Source: Pararhodobacter aggregans (GTDB lineage: Bacteria; Pseudomonadota; Alphaproteobacteria; Rhodobacterales; Rhodobacteraceae). From it: DNA of 64,000 nt. This document shows positions 38,810-47,998 of this stretch, one piece after another (positions within the stretch are counted from its first letter, which is position 1; each line of letters begins with the position of its first letter). Under the pieces are notes generated by a model, which did not search any database, had not been told where the DNA came from, and saw nothing but the letters and a program-made list of their open reading frames with translations. Made by a program: the position numbers and the translations under genes. The DNA is taken from contig NZ_QDDR01000001.1 of NCBI RefSeq assembly GCF_003075525.1, positions 682,001-746,000 on the forward strand, in the 5' to 3' direction.

Positions 38810-39799
38810 ATGCCCTCCGAGAACCCCGACGCCCCGCACATCCCCGTCCTCCTGACCCCGCTTCTGGCCGGGGTAGGGGCAGTCTCGGGCGTGTGGCTGG
38901 ACGGGACCTTGGGCGCGGGCGGCTATGCCCGGGGCCTTCTGGCGGCCGGTGCGGATCTGGTCATCGGCATCGACCGCGACCCGCTGGCGCTGGATCTGGC
39001 GCGGGACTGGGGCCGGCCCTATGGCGAGCGGCTGCGGGTGGTGCAGGGCACGTTTTCGGACCTCGATACGCTGGCGGGCGAGCCGCTTGACGGCGTGGTG
39101 CTCGACCTTGGCGTGTCGTCCATGCAGCTCGACCTGCCCGAACGCGGCTTTTCTTTCGCCAAGGACGGCCCCCTCGACATGCGGATGAGCCAGGAGGGGC
39201 CCTCGGCCGCCGATCTGGTCAACCACGAGGATGAAGCGGCGCTGGCCGACATCCTCTACCATTACGGCGAAGAACGCGCCTCGCGCCGCATCGCCCGGGC
39301 CATCGTCAAGGCCCGCGCGCTGGAACCCATCGAGACCACGCTGCGCCTGACCGAGATCGTCAGCAGCCAGCTGCCCCGGCCGAAACCCGGGCAAAGCCAC
39401 CCCGCGACGCGCAGCTTTCAGGCGCTTCGCATCGCGGTGAATGCCGAGTTCCACCAGCTCGCCGAAGGGCTCGAGGCCGCCGAACGGGCGCTGAAACCGG
39501 GCGGCATGCTGGCCGTGGTCAGCTTCCATTCGCTGGAAGACCGGATCGTGAAACGCTTCCTGCAGCAACGCTCGGGCCGCGCCGGGCAGGGGAGCCGCCA
39601 CGCCCCGATGCAGGAGGCCGAAGCGCCGCGCTTCGAGACCCTGACCCGCAAGGCGGTCGCCGCCGACGAGGCCGAATGCGCCGCCAACCCCCGCGCGCGC
39701 TCGGCCCTTCTCAGGATCGCCCGGCGCACCGATGCCCCGGCCGGCCCCGTCGACCGTTCGGCCCTTGGCCTTCCCTCGCTTGTCCTGAAAGGAGACTGA
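38810..39799 (+). CDS. rsmH: 16S rRNA (cytosine-1402-N4)-methyltransferase
   Basis: 329 residues, formerly MraW. The SAM motif is [17 protein letters not shown]; further signatures are [20 protein letters not shown] and [14 protein letters not shown]. The ATG at 38810 is preceded by GAAAGGA. It methylates C1402 of 16S rRNA in the 30S subunit. It lies 11 bp after mraZ and is followed by ftsL after 1 bp. Confidence 0.97.
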   Translation: MPSENPDAPHIPVLLTPLLAGVGAVSGVWLDGTLGAGGYARGLLAAGADLVIGIDRDPLALDLARDWGRPYGERLRVVQGTFSDLDTLAGEPLDGVVLDLGVSSMQLDLPERGFSFAKDGPLDMRMSQEGPSAADLVNHEDEAALADILYHYGEERASRRIARAIVKARALEPIETTLRLTEIVSSQLPRPKPGQSHPATRSFQALRIAVNAEFHQLAEGLEAAERALKPGGMLAVVSFHSLEDRIVKRFLQQRSGRAGQGSRHAPMQEAEAPRFETLTRKAVAADEAECAANPRARSALLRIARRTDAPAGPVDRSALGLPSLVLKGD

Positions 39800-39800
39800 G

Positions 39801-40127
39801 TTGCGCGCGCTCTTCTATCTGCTGACGGCCTTCGGGGTGATCGGGCTGGCGATCTGGGCCTATGACCAGAACCAGAAGACCCAGGTGGCGATCCGCGACG
39901 TGCGGGGCCTGCGCGCCGAGATCCGCGCGCTGCACGAGGCGCTGGATGTGCAGCGCGCCGAATGGGCCTATCTCAACCGCCCGCAACGCCTGCGGGCGCT
40001 GGCTCAGATGAATTTCGAGCGCCTGGGCCTTCTGCCGCTGCAAGGCGGGCAATTCGGCCAGGTTGACGAGATCCCTTATCCGCTGATCGGCGCCGCCGCC
40101 AGCACCGGCCCGGAGGATACGCTGTGA
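39801..40127 (+). CDS. ftsL: Cell division protein FtsL-like
   Basis: 108 residues: an N-terminal membrane helix (LFYLLTAFGVIGLAIWAYD) and a periplasmic coiled coil (TQVAIRDVRGLRAEIRALHEALDV), as in FtsL. The TTG start at 39801 has GGAG at 39791-39794. Sequence identity within FtsL is always low, so the call rests on topology, size and position between rsmH and ftsI. It overlaps ftsI by 4 bp. It would form the FtsQLB divisome core. Confidence 0.85.
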   Translation: MRALFYLLTAFGVIGLAIWAYDQNQKTQVAIRDVRGLRAEIRALHEALDVQRAEWAYLNRPQRLRALAQMNFERLGLLPLQGGQFGQVDEIPYPLIGAAASTGPEDTL

Positions 40128-41899
40128 ACCGCCTGCCGCTGCGCCCGCTGGCCCGCATCCTCGATGCCCGCGCCCAGGGCGTGAACCCGCTGACCATCGA
40201 GAAGGAAAACCTGCGCCTGCGCCGCGAGCAGCAGCGCGACGCCGGGCGCCGCCGGGCGGAATGGCGGCTGCTGTTCCTCGCCACCGCGTTTTTCGCGGGC
40301 TATGCGGCGATCGGCGCCAAGATGGGGATGCTGGCCGCCTCGCCGGTCGTGGAATCCGAACCCTATGTCGGCGAGAGCATCTCGGGCGAACGGGCCGATG
40401 TGCTTGATCGCAATGGCAATATCCTCGCCACCAACCTGGTGACGCATTCGCTTTACGCCGAGATGCGCTACATGGTCGACGGCCGCCGCGCCGCGCATGA
40501 ACTGGTGCAGATCTTCCCCGATCTGGACGAGGAACGTCTGGCCGCGCGGCTGACCGATCCCAACCGCCGCTTCGACTGGATCCGGGCCCGCGTTTCGCCC
40601 GAACAGGCGCAGGCCGCGCATGACATCGGCGAGCCGGGCCTGCTGCTGGGCCCGCGCGACATGCGGCTTTATCCCAACGGGACGCTGGCCGCGCATGTGC
40701 TGGGTGGCACGACCTATGGCGAACAGGGTGTCACCGCGGCCGAGATCCAGGGCGTTGCCGGCCTCGAATACGCCCAGAACCAGCGGCTGAGCGACGCCGA
40801 TCTGGCCGACGTGCCGCTCACCCTGTCGCTGGACCTTGGCGTGCAGGCGGCGGTCGAGGAGGTGCTGGCAGACGGCATCGCCATGTATAACGCCAACGGC
40901 GGCTCGGCGATCCTGATGGACGCGCATACCGGCGAGATCGTCGCCATGACCTCGGCCCCGACCTTCGATCCGAACGACCGCCCGGCGCCGGCACTGACCG
41001 GCGATCCGGCCGATTCGCCGCTGTTCAACCGGGCGGTGCAGGGGCTTTACGAGCTGGGCTCGGTGATGAAGGTCTTCACCGTGGCCCAGGCGCTCGACAT
41101 GAACATGGTCACGCCCGAGACGATGATCGACACCCGCGGCCCGATCCGCTTCGGCCGCTTCCGGCTGAGCGACATGCATTCGATGCCCGCCTCGATGTCG
41201 GTGACCGACGTGCTGGTCGAAAGCTCGAACGTCGGCACCGCGCGGATCGCCCAGATGATCGGGGCCGAGCAGCAGCAGAACTTCCTGCGCCGTCTGGGCC
41301 TTCTGGACCAGATGCCGCTGGAGGTCAGCGAAACCGGCCGTGTGCGCCCGCAATACCCGGCGCGCTGGTCGGAGCTTTCGGCCATGACCATCAGCTATGG
41401 CCACGGCATGACCATGACGCCGCTGCATCTGGCGGCGGGCTATGCGGCGATGGTGAACGGGGGCACGCTGGTGCAGCCGACGCTGCTGCGCCGCCCCGAC
41501 GCGCCCGTGGGGCAGCGGGTCATCACCGAAGAGACCTCGCGCATCATCCGCACCATGCTGCGTGATGTGGTGACCGAGGGCACGGCCTCGTTCGGCGATG
41601 TCGACGGCTATGCCGTGGGCGGAAAGACCGGGACCGCCAACAAGGTCCGTCCCGAGGGCGGCTATTATCAGGACCGTACCGTTGCCACCTTTGCCGGGGC
41701 CTTTCCGATGAACGACCCCCGCTATGTCTTTGTGGTGACGATGGATGAGCCGACGATCTTTGTCGCCGGCCAGAACCGGCGCACGGCGGGCTGGACGGTG
41801 GTGCCGGTGGTGGCGCAGATGATCGGCCGGGTGGCGCCGATGCTGGGATTGCGCCCGCAGACCCCCGCAGAGATTGAAGCGGGCATGCAGCTGCGTTAG
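40124..41899 (+). CDS. ftsI: Penicillin-binding protein 3 (septal transpeptidase)
   Basis: 591 residues: an N-terminal membrane anchor (LLFLATAFFAGYAAIG), a dimerisation domain, and a class B PBP transpeptidase domain. The active-site motifs are ELGSVMKVF (SxxK), SSN and GGKTGTANK (KTG). It cross-links septal peptidoglycan in the periplasm with FtsW. The GTG start overlaps the ftsL TGA. Length is usual for alphaproteobacteria. Confidence 0.97.
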   Translation: MNRLPLRPLARILDARAQGVNPLTIEKENLRLRREQQRDAGRRRAEWRLLFLATAFFAGYAAIGAKMGMLAASPVVESEPYVGESISGERADVLDRNGNILATNLVTHSLYAEMRYMVDGRRAAHELVQIFPDLDEERLAARLTDPNRRFDWIRARVSPEQAQAAHDIGEPGLLLGPRDMRLYPNGTLAAHVLGGTTYGEQGVTAAEIQGVAGLEYAQNQRLSDADLADVPLTLSLDLGVQAAVEEVLADGIAMYNANGGSAILMDAHTGEIVAMTSAPTFDPNDRPAPALTGDPADSPLFNRAVQGLYELGSVMKVFTVAQALDMNMVTPETMIDTRGPIRFGRFRLSDMHSMPASMSVTDVLVESSNVGTARIAQMIGAEQQQNFLRRLGLLDQMPLEVSETGRVRPQYPARWSELSAMTISYGHGMTMTPLHLAAGYAAMVNGGTLVQPTLLRRPDAPVGQRVITEETSRIIRTMLRDVVTEGTASFGDVDGYAVGGKTGTANKVRPEGGYYQDRTVATFAGAFPMNDPRYVFVVTMDEPTIFVAGQNRRTAGWTVVPVVAQMIGRVAPMLGLRPQTPAEIEAGMQLR

Positions 41900-41942
41900 G
41901 CATCCCCCAGACGGGCTGACGCCGACGGGCAAGGGGACCAGG

Positions 41943-43415
41943 ATGACCGACAAGACCCTGGGAGAGCTGGGACTTACCGCGCAAAGCGGCGATTCCCGGG
42001 CGCCGATCACGGCGATCACGCTCGACAGCCGCGCGGTGCGGCCCGGGACGCTGTTCGCGGCGCTGCCCGGCAGCCGGGTGCACGGGGCCGAGTTCATCGA
42101 CCCGGCGCTGCGCATGGGGGCCTCGGCCATCCTGACCGACCGGCAGGGCGTCCAGATCGCCGCCGAGACGCTGGCCCGCCACCCGCAGGCAGCCCTTGTC
42201 GTGGCCGAGGACGCACGCGCGGCGCTGGCCATGGCGGCGGCGCTTTTCTACGGCGCGCAGCCCTCGGTGATGGCGGCGGTGACGGGGACCAACGGCAAGA
42301 CCTCGGTCGCCAGCTTCACCCGCCAGCTCTGGACCGCGCTGGGCCATGCCGCGATCAATGTCGGCACCACGGGGGTCGAGGGCGCCTGGGGCATGCCGCT
42401 GGCCCATACCACCCCCGACGCGGTGACGCTGCAATCGCTGCTGGCCCAGGCCGCGGCGGCGGGCGTGACGCATGCGGCGATGGAGGCGAGCTCGCACGGC
42501 CTCGACCAGCGGCGGCTGGAGGGCGTGCGCCTGTCGGCGGCGGCCTTTACCAACCTCACGCAGGACCACCTCGATTATCACCCCTCGATGGAGGAGTATT
42601 TCCTCGCCAAGGCCGGGCTCTTCACCCGCCTCCTGCCCGAGGAAGGGATCGCGGTCATCAACACCGACGATGCCTATGGGCGGCGCCTGTTGGGCATGGT
42701 CGAACAGCCGGTGCTCAAGGTCGGCCAGGACGAGGATTGCGACCTGCGCATTCTCGACCAGCGTTTCACCGCCCATGGTCAGACGCTGCGTTTCCGCTGG
42801 AAGGGCCGGGCGCAGCAGGTCGATCTGGCGCTGGTCGGGGGCTTTCAGGCGGCGAATGCGCTGCTGGCGCTGGGGCTGGTGCTGGCCACCGGCGGCGACG
42901 CGGCCGAGGCGATTTCGGCGATGGAGACGCTGCAAGGCGTGCGCGGCCGGATGCAGCTGGCCGCCACGCGGCAGAACGGCGCCCCGGTCTTCGTCGATTA
43001 CGCCCATACCCCGGCAGCGGTGGAAACCGCGCTGAAGGCGCTGCGCCCGCATGTGATGGGGCGGCTGATCGTGGTGCTGGGGGCGGGCGGCGACCGTGAC
43101 AAGACCAAGCGCCCGCTGATGGGCAAGGCGGCGGTCGAGAATGCGGATGTTGTTTTTGTGACAGACGACAACCCTCGGAGCGAGGATCCGGCGGTGATCC
43201 GTGCAGAAATATTGCAAGCCGCGCCCGAAGCCACCGAAGTCGGCGACAGGGCCGAGGCGATCCTGCGGGCCGTTGACGCGCTGGAGCCGGGCGATGCCCT
43301 GTTGATCGCGGGCAAGGGGCACGAGACCGGGCAGACGGTCGGAGGCATCGTCTATCCCTTCGACGATCTGGAACAGGCCAGCGTGGCGGTGGCCGCGCTT
43401 GACGGGACATTGTGA
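41943..43415 (+). CDS. murE: UDP-MurNAc-L-Ala-D-Glu:meso-diaminopimelate ligase
   Basis: 490 residues. The ATP motif GTNGKTSVASF and the Mur-ligase DNPR motif (TDDNPRSEDP), which binds meso-diaminopimelate, are both present, so the peptidoglycan is of the DAP type. AGGGGACCAGG before ATG 41943 acts as the ribosome-binding site. It adds the third residue of the stem peptide in the cytosol. It follows ftsI by 43 bp and precedes murF by 1 bp. Confidence 0.97.
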   Translation: MTDKTLGELGLTAQSGDSRAPITAITLDSRAVRPGTLFAALPGSRVHGAEFIDPALRMGASAILTDRQGVQIAAETLARHPQAALVVAEDARAALAMAAALFYGAQPSVMAAVTGTNGKTSVASFTRQLWTALGHAAINVGTTGVEGAWGMPLAHTTPDAVTLQSLLAQAAAAGVTHAAMEASSHGLDQRRLEGVRLSAAAFTNLTQDHLDYHPSMEEYFLAKAGLFTRLLPEEGIAVINTDDAYGRRLLGMVEQPVLKVGQDEDCDLRILDQRFTAHGQTLRFRWKGRAQQVDLALVGGFQAANALLALGLVLATGGDAAEAISAMETLQGVRGRMQLAATRQNGAPVFVDYAHTPAAVETALKALRPHVMGRLIVVLGAGGDRDKTKRPLMGKAAVENADVVFVTDDNPRSEDPAVIRAEILQAAPEATEVGDRAEAILRAVDALEPGDALLIAGKGHETGQTVGGIVYPFDDLEQASVAVAALDGTL

Positions 43416-43416
43416 C

Positions 43417-44817
43417 ATGAGCCTCTGGACCCATACCGAGGCCGAAGCGGCCACCGGCGGCAGCGCCACCGCGCCCTTCGCGGTGACCGGCCTTTCCATC
43501 GACACCCGCAGCCTGCGCCCGGGCGACCTGTTCGTCGCCCTGAAAGCGGCGCGGGACGGGCATGATTTCGTGGCCCAGGCCTTTGCCGCAGGCGCCGCGG
43601 CGGCGCTGGTCGACCACGTGCCCGAGGGCGTGACCGGCCCCTGCCTGGTGGTGCCCGAGGTGCTGGCGGCGCTGACCGCGCTGGGCGCGGCCGGGCGCGC
43701 GCGGGCCAAGGGCAAGGTGATCGCCGTCACGGGGTCCGTCGGCAAGACCTCGACCAAGGAGATGCTGCGCGAGATGTTCGACGCTTTCGGCAGCGTCCAC
43801 GCCGCCGAGGCCAGCTTTAACAACCATTGGGGCGTGCCGATCACCCTGGCCCGGCTGCCCGCCGAGGCCGATTTCGCCGTCATCGAGATCGGCATGAACC
43901 ACCCCGGCGAGATCGCGCCGCTGGCCCGCCTCGCCCGGCCGCATGTGGCGATGGTCACCACCATCGCCCCCGCCCATCTGGAGGCCTTCGACTCGCTCGC
44001 GGGCATCGCGCGGGAAAAGGCCGACATCTTCCTCGGCCTCGAACCCGGCGGCACCGGCGTCTACAACGCCGATCTCGAGACCAGCCCGATCCTGGCCGCG
44101 GCGGCGGGTGAGGGGGCGCTGTCCTTCGGCCTGAGGGGCACGGTGACACTGACCGCGATCCGCCAGACCGCGGTCGCGACGGTGGCCGAGGCCGATATCG
44201 ACGGCGGGCATTACCTGCTCAGGCTCGCCGACGCCGGACCGCATTTCGCGCTGAACGGGCTGGGCTGTCTGGCGGTGGCCCGGGCGCTGGACCTCGACCT
44301 CGCGCTGGCGGCGCAGGCGCTGGGCCGCTGGCGGCCGCCCGCCGGGCGCGGCAAGCGCGAGGTGCTGCTGCTCGATCCGGCCAGCGATGCCCGGGCCACG
44401 CTGATCGACGACGCCTTCAACGCCAATCCCGCCTCGCTCGCCGCCGCGCTCGACGTGCTGGCCGCGACCCAGCCCGGCCCGGGCGGGCGCCGCATCGCCA
44501 TCCTGGGCGACATGCTGGAACTCGGCCCCGACGAAATCGCCCTGCACCGCGCCATTGCCGACCACCCGGCCATCGCCCGCACCGACCTTGTGCACACGGT
44601 CGGGAGGCGGATGGAGGCCCTGTGGCAGGCGCTACCGCAATCGAAGCGCGGCAAGCATGTCGCGCAGGCCGACGATCTGGGCGCCAAGGCGCATCACCTG
44701 GTCCATCCCGGTGATGTCGTGCTGGTGAAGGGGTCGAAAGGCAGCTATGTGTCCCGCGTCGTGGATGCGCTGCGCCATCTGGGTCACCCGCTACCTGAAG
44801 AGCCGACAGGGGAATAG
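43417..44817 (+). CDS. murF: UDP-MurNAc-tripeptide:D-Ala-D-Ala ligase
   Basis: 466 residues with the P-loop [14 protein letters not shown], the central-domain [11 protein letters not shown] and [10 protein letters not shown] motifs, and the C-terminal ligase domain ([19 protein letters not shown]). It adds D-Ala-D-Ala to complete the UDP-MurNAc-pentapeptide. It begins 1 bp after murE and ends 1 bp before mraY, so the three are tightly coupled. Confidence 0.97.
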   Translation: MSLWTHTEAEAATGGSATAPFAVTGLSIDTRSLRPGDLFVALKAARDGHDFVAQAFAAGAAAALVDHVPEGVTGPCLVVPEVLAALTALGAAGRARAKGKVIAVTGSVGKTSTKEMLREMFDAFGSVHAAEASFNNHWGVPITLARLPAEADFAVIEIGMNHPGEIAPLARLARPHVAMVTTIAPAHLEAFDSLAGIAREKADIFLGLEPGGTGVYNADLETSPILAAAAGEGALSFGLRGTVTLTAIRQTAVATVAEADIDGGHYLLRLADAGPHFALNGLGCLAVARALDLDLALAAQALGRWRPPAGRGKREVLLLDPASDARATLIDDAFNANPASLAAALDVLAATQPGPGGRRIAILGDMLELGPDEIALHRAIADHPAIARTDLVHTVGRRMEALWQALPQSKRGKHVAQADDLGAKAHHLVHPGDVVLVKGSKGSYVSRVVDALRHLGHPLPEEPTGE

Positions 44818-44818
44818 G

Positions 44819-45904
44819 ATGCTCTACTGGCTTGCCGAATTTTCCGAGGCCTTCATCGGCTTCAACCTGTTTCGCTACATCACCGTCCGCGCCGGCGCCG
44901 CCTTCTTCACGGCGCTGATCTTCGGCTTCGTCTTCGGCAAGCCGCTGATCAACTTCCTCAGGAAGCGGCAGGGCAAGGGCCAGCCGATCCGCGAGGACGG
45001 GCCGCAATCGCATCTATTGACCAAGAAGGGCACGCCGACCATGGGCGGGCTTTTGATCCTCAGCGCGCTGACCGTCTCGACCCTGCTCTGGGCGCGGCTC
45101 GACAATCCCTATGTCTGGCTGGTGATGGGCGTGACCTGGGGCTTCGGGCTGATCGGCTTTGCCGACGATTACGCCAAGGTGACCAAGTCCAACGTCAAGG
45201 GCGTTTCGGGCAAGATCCGCATGGCGGCGGGGCTGGTGATCGCGCTGATTGCCGCCGTGGTGGCGATGTGGCTGCATCCGGCCGAGCTGACCGGCCAGCT
45301 GGCCATGCCGGTGTTCAAGAGCGCGCTCCTCCCGCTGGGCTGGGCCTTCGTGCCCTTCGCCATGCTGGTGATCGTGGGATCGGCCAATGCGGTCAACCTG
45401 ACGGACGGGCTGGATGGTCTGGCCATCATGCCGGTGATGATCGCGGCGGGGACGCTGGGGGTGATCGCCTATGCGGTCGGCCGGGTCGACTTCACCGCCT
45501 ATCTGGACGTGCATTACGTGCCGGGGACCGGGGAACTGCTGATCTTCACCGCGGCGCTGGCGGGCGGGGGCCTCGGCTTCCTGTGGTACAACGCGCCGCC
45601 GGCGGCGGTGTTCATGGGCGACACCGGCTCGCTGGCGCTGGGCGGCGCGCTGGGGGCGATCGCGGTGGCGATCAAGCATGAGATCGTGCTGGCCATCGTC
45701 GGCGGCCTCTTCGTGGTCGAGGCGATGTCGGTCATCATCCAGGTCGTCTATTTCAAGCGGACCGGGAAACGGGTCTTCCTGATGGCCCCGATCCACCATC
45801 ATTTCGAGAAACGGGGCTGGGCCGAGCCGCAGATCGTGATCCGGTTCTGGATCATCAGCCTGATCCTGGCCCTGATCGGCCTCGCGACGCTGAAAATCCG
45901 CTGA
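44819..45904 (+). CDS. mraY: Phospho-MurNAc-pentapeptide transferase
   Basis: 361 residues, about ten transmembrane helices. The MraY signatures are [32 protein letters not shown] and [12 protein letters not shown], and the HHH-containing loop [11 protein letters not shown]. It makes lipid I from UDP-MurNAc-pentapeptide and undecaprenyl phosphate in the inner membrane. This is the last dcw gene here; murD, ftsW and murG, which usually follow, are absent, and two hairpins close the operon. Confidence 0.98.
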   Translation: MLYWLAEFSEAFIGFNLFRYITVRAGAAFFTALIFGFVFGKPLINFLRKRQGKGQPIREDGPQSHLLTKKGTPTMGGLLILSALTVSTLLWARLDNPYVWLVMGVTWGFGLIGFADDYAKVTKSNVKGVSGKIRMAAGLVIALIAAVVAMWLHPAELTGQLAMPVFKSALLPLGWAFVPFAMLVIVGSANAVNLTDGLDGLAIMPVMIAAGTLGVIAYAVGRVDFTAYLDVHYVPGTGELLIFTAALAGGGLGFLWYNAPPAAVFMGDTGSLALGGALGAIAVAIKHEIVLAIVGGLFVVEAMSVIIQVVYFKRTGKRVFLMAPIHHHFEKRGWAEPQIVIRFWIISLILALIGLATLKIR

Positions 45905-45911
45905 CGGTGCC

Positions 45912-45966
45912 GGTGTCCCCCGCGTGGGACACCCCGACCGGCCAAGCCTTTCCAAAGGCTTGGCCG
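45912..45966 (+). terminator. Double hairpin after mraY
   Basis: GGTGTCCC/GGGACACC (45912-45933) followed directly by a 13-bp stem CGGCCAAGCCTTT/AAAGGCTTGGCCG (45939-45966) with a CC loop. No T-tract is seen. Being between convergent genes, it probably ends both transcripts. Confidence 0.6.
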
Positions 45967-46014
45967 CGCGCATTCAGGAAAACTTAAGAAAGTCCCTTTG
46001 GACGGAAGGCGGGG

Positions 46015-46518
46015 TCAGAACCGCGCTTCCAGCAGGACCACGGCGATCGGCGGCAGACCCTCGCGCCCCGGGAAAACGCCGCGCCCGACTTCGGCAAAGC
46101 CCCAGCGGCGGTAGAAGGCCACCGCGTTCAGCGTGGCCTCGATGCGGATCAGCCGGTCACCCGCCGCCCGCGCATCGGCCAGCGCGCGCTCCATCAGCGA
46201 CTGGCCCAGCCCGCGTCCGGCATGATCGGCGCGCACGAATAGGCGTTTCACCTCACCCGGCTCACCCAGGGCAAAACCCAGGGTCACGCCATCCGCCTCG
46301 GCGATCCAGACCTTGCCCGCGGCGCAATCGGGCCGGTAATCCTCGGGCGTGCGGCCGGTCATCCAGGTGGCGACGACCTCGGGCGGATAGGGATCGGGCG
46401 CCAGCCGCCGCACCGAATCGCCGGTCAGAGAAAAGACGGTTTCGGCGTCTGCACCCGTCGAGCGCCGGTAGATGACGAATTGCGAAGATATGGCGGATTC
46501 TCCTGTTTTCCGGCTCAC
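46015..46518 (-). CDS. GNAT-family N-acetyltransferase
   Basis: Up to 167 residues with the acetyl-CoA motif RLFVRADHAGRGLGQSLMERA and the C-terminal VAFYRRWGFAEVGR. The substrate is unknown. The start is uncertain: GTG 46518 has no spaced ribosome-binding site, whereas a good AGGAG inside the frame leads to an ATA codon and no nearby ATG/GTG/TTG. It converges on mraY. Confidence 0.82.
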   Translation of the reverse strand: MSRKTGESAISSQFVIYRRSTGADAETVFSLTGDSVRRLAPDPYPPEVVATWMTGRTPEDYRPDCAAGKVWIAEADGVTLGFALGEPGEVKRLFVRADHAGRGLGQSLMERALADARAAGDRLIRIEATLNAVAFYRRWGFAEVGRGVFPGREGLPPIAVVLLEARF

Positions 46519-46618
46519 CTTGCCGACGAAAAAGGTACCGTCAATCTACAGAAGCGTGATTCTCCTCCTGCGGGACAGGCGGCACCGGAACACACCCGGC
46601 CACCGCCCCGCCCCCAGG

Positions 46619-46876
46619 TCAGTCCGCGCGCAGGCGATGCAGCATCGCCCGGTTGCGGCAGTAATCGGGCGTATCCCCGGCGCCCGCGGCGTGATCGCTC
46701 AGCCAATTGGCGCACTCGCCCGAGCCTTCGCAGCCCATGCAGGCCATGACCGCGTTGCGCATATCCTGCCCGGTAATCCTGCCTTCCGCCAGACCCTGGC
46801 CGAGATCGGCGTGAAGCGTTTCGGCCATGCTGCCGATCAGGCCGCTTGCGCGGTCCAGTTTCTTGAAAAAGCCCAT
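46619..46876 (-). CDS. DUF6455 family protein
   Basis: 85 residues. The MGFFKKLDRASGLI start and the cysteine pattern (ACMGCEGSGECANWL...YCRN) identify the DUF6455 family common in Rhodobacteraceae. The four cysteines could bind a metal or Fe-S cluster; function is unknown. A perfect FNR-type box lies 65 bp upstream at the position expected for activation (about -41 if TSS is near 46906, with CATAGT at 46919-46914 as -10). It is therefore probably induced under low oxygen. Confidence 0.85.
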   Translation of the reverse strand: MGFFKKLDRASGLIGSMAETLHADLGQGLAEGRITGQDMRNAVMACMGCEGSGECANWLSDHAAGAGDTPDYCRNRAMLHRLRAD

Positions 46877-46940
46877 GGTGTGCTCCCGCCCAACCCCGTT
46901 GCATTGGCAACAACTATGCGGGGCCCGGGGCGGCGGCTCC

Positions 46941-46954
46941 TTGATCCAGATCAA
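46941..46954. promoter_or_regulatory. FNR/FnrL box
   Basis: TTGATCCAGATCAA is an exact TTGAT-N4-ATCAA site between the divergent DUF6455 and TPR genes. Distance to the DUF6455 -10-like element fits class II activation. Confidence 0.8.
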
Positions 46955-47023
46955 GCTGTGCCGCGGGGAACAGCAGGGCACGGCGTCTGCGGGGCAGGGT
47001 GGGGCATACCCAAGGAGCCCGTC

Positions 47024-47998
47024 ATGGTCGAAACCGTCGCTGCCCTGATCGCCGATGCCGAGAGGCTGACAACCCATCACCGCCCGGATGCGGCCGCAAC
47101 GAGGCTGCGCCGGGCGCTGGCCTTTGACGGGCCGAGCCTTGAGGACCGGGCACGGCTGAACCTGGCGCTGGCCCGGTCCCTGTGGGCGCTGCGCGACGGC
47201 GAGGCGGCGCTGGATGCGGTCTGCGCGGCGATGGTGATCGACCTGCCCGAGGTGCTGCCGGATCTGGCCGCGGTGCTGGGGCAGATGCCGGCGCCCTCGG
47301 TTCAGGGGGCGCTGCGGCTGGTCCGGGCCCGGGCCATGGCCGGGCTGTCCGGTGCGCCTCTGGCCGGGGTGCTGGCGGTCAGCGGCCAGCATCTGCTGGC
47401 GCTGGCCACGACCTGTGACCATGGCAGCACGCGTCCCGACCGCGCCCGGGAGCAGGCGCTGGCGGGTGAGGCTTTCGCCGATCTGACGGCGGCGCTGGCC
47501 TTTCCGCAGCCCGAGGCGGTTCACGCGGCCCGGGCCGAGGCTTGCGCCCGCAGCGGCGCGCATCGCGAGGCGGCGGCGCTCTGGCAGCGGGTCGGGCAGG
47601 AGTTCGGGCTGCCGGTGGCCTTCGCCCGGCAATCCAACGCCCTGATGGCGCTGGAGGATTGGGTCGGCGCGGCGCGGGCCTATGCCTGGTACGAGGCGGG
47701 CGGGGCGGAACCCCTCTGGTCGGCGGGCGCGGCCCGGGCCGAGGCGCTGCTGGACGAGGGGCGGGCCGCCGAGGCCATCGCGCCCGCCCGCATGGCGCTG
47801 AAGGCCTCGCGCGACCGGCAGGACGCGCGCTTCGCGGCGCTGGCCGGGGGCGCGCTGGGACGGGCGCTGGCGGCCACGGGGCAGGGGGCAGCGGCCCGGC
47901 GCGTACTGCGCGAGGCTCTGCCGCTGTTGCGCGAGGAATGGGGCGAGGGCATCGCCCAGGTCGCAGCCGCCGAGGCGGCGCTCAGCGCCCTGGGTTGA
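47024..47998 (+). CDS. TPR-like helical repeat protein of unknown function
   Basis: 324 residues made of alanine-rich helix pairs ([67 protein letters not shown]) that look like tetratricopeptide repeats. There is no signal peptide or membrane helix, so it is probably a cytosolic scaffold. AAGGAG at 47012-47017 supports ATG 47024. It is divergent from DUF6455 and shares the FNR-box region. Its last 17 bases overlap the end of der on the opposite strand. Confidence 0.7.
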   Translation: MVETVAALIADAERLTTHHRPDAAATRLRRALAFDGPSLEDRARLNLALARSLWALRDGEAALDAVCAAMVIDLPEVLPDLAAVLGQMPAPSVQGALRLVRARAMAGLSGAPLAGVLAVSGQHLLALATTCDHGSTRPDRAREQALAGEAFADLTAALAFPQPEAVHAARAEACARSGAHREAAALWQRVGQEFGLPVAFARQSNALMALEDWVGAARAYAWYEAGGAEPLWSAGAARAEALLDEGRAAEAIAPARMALKASRDRQDARFAALAGGALGRALAATGQGAAARRVLREALPLLREEWGEGIAQVAAAEAALSALG

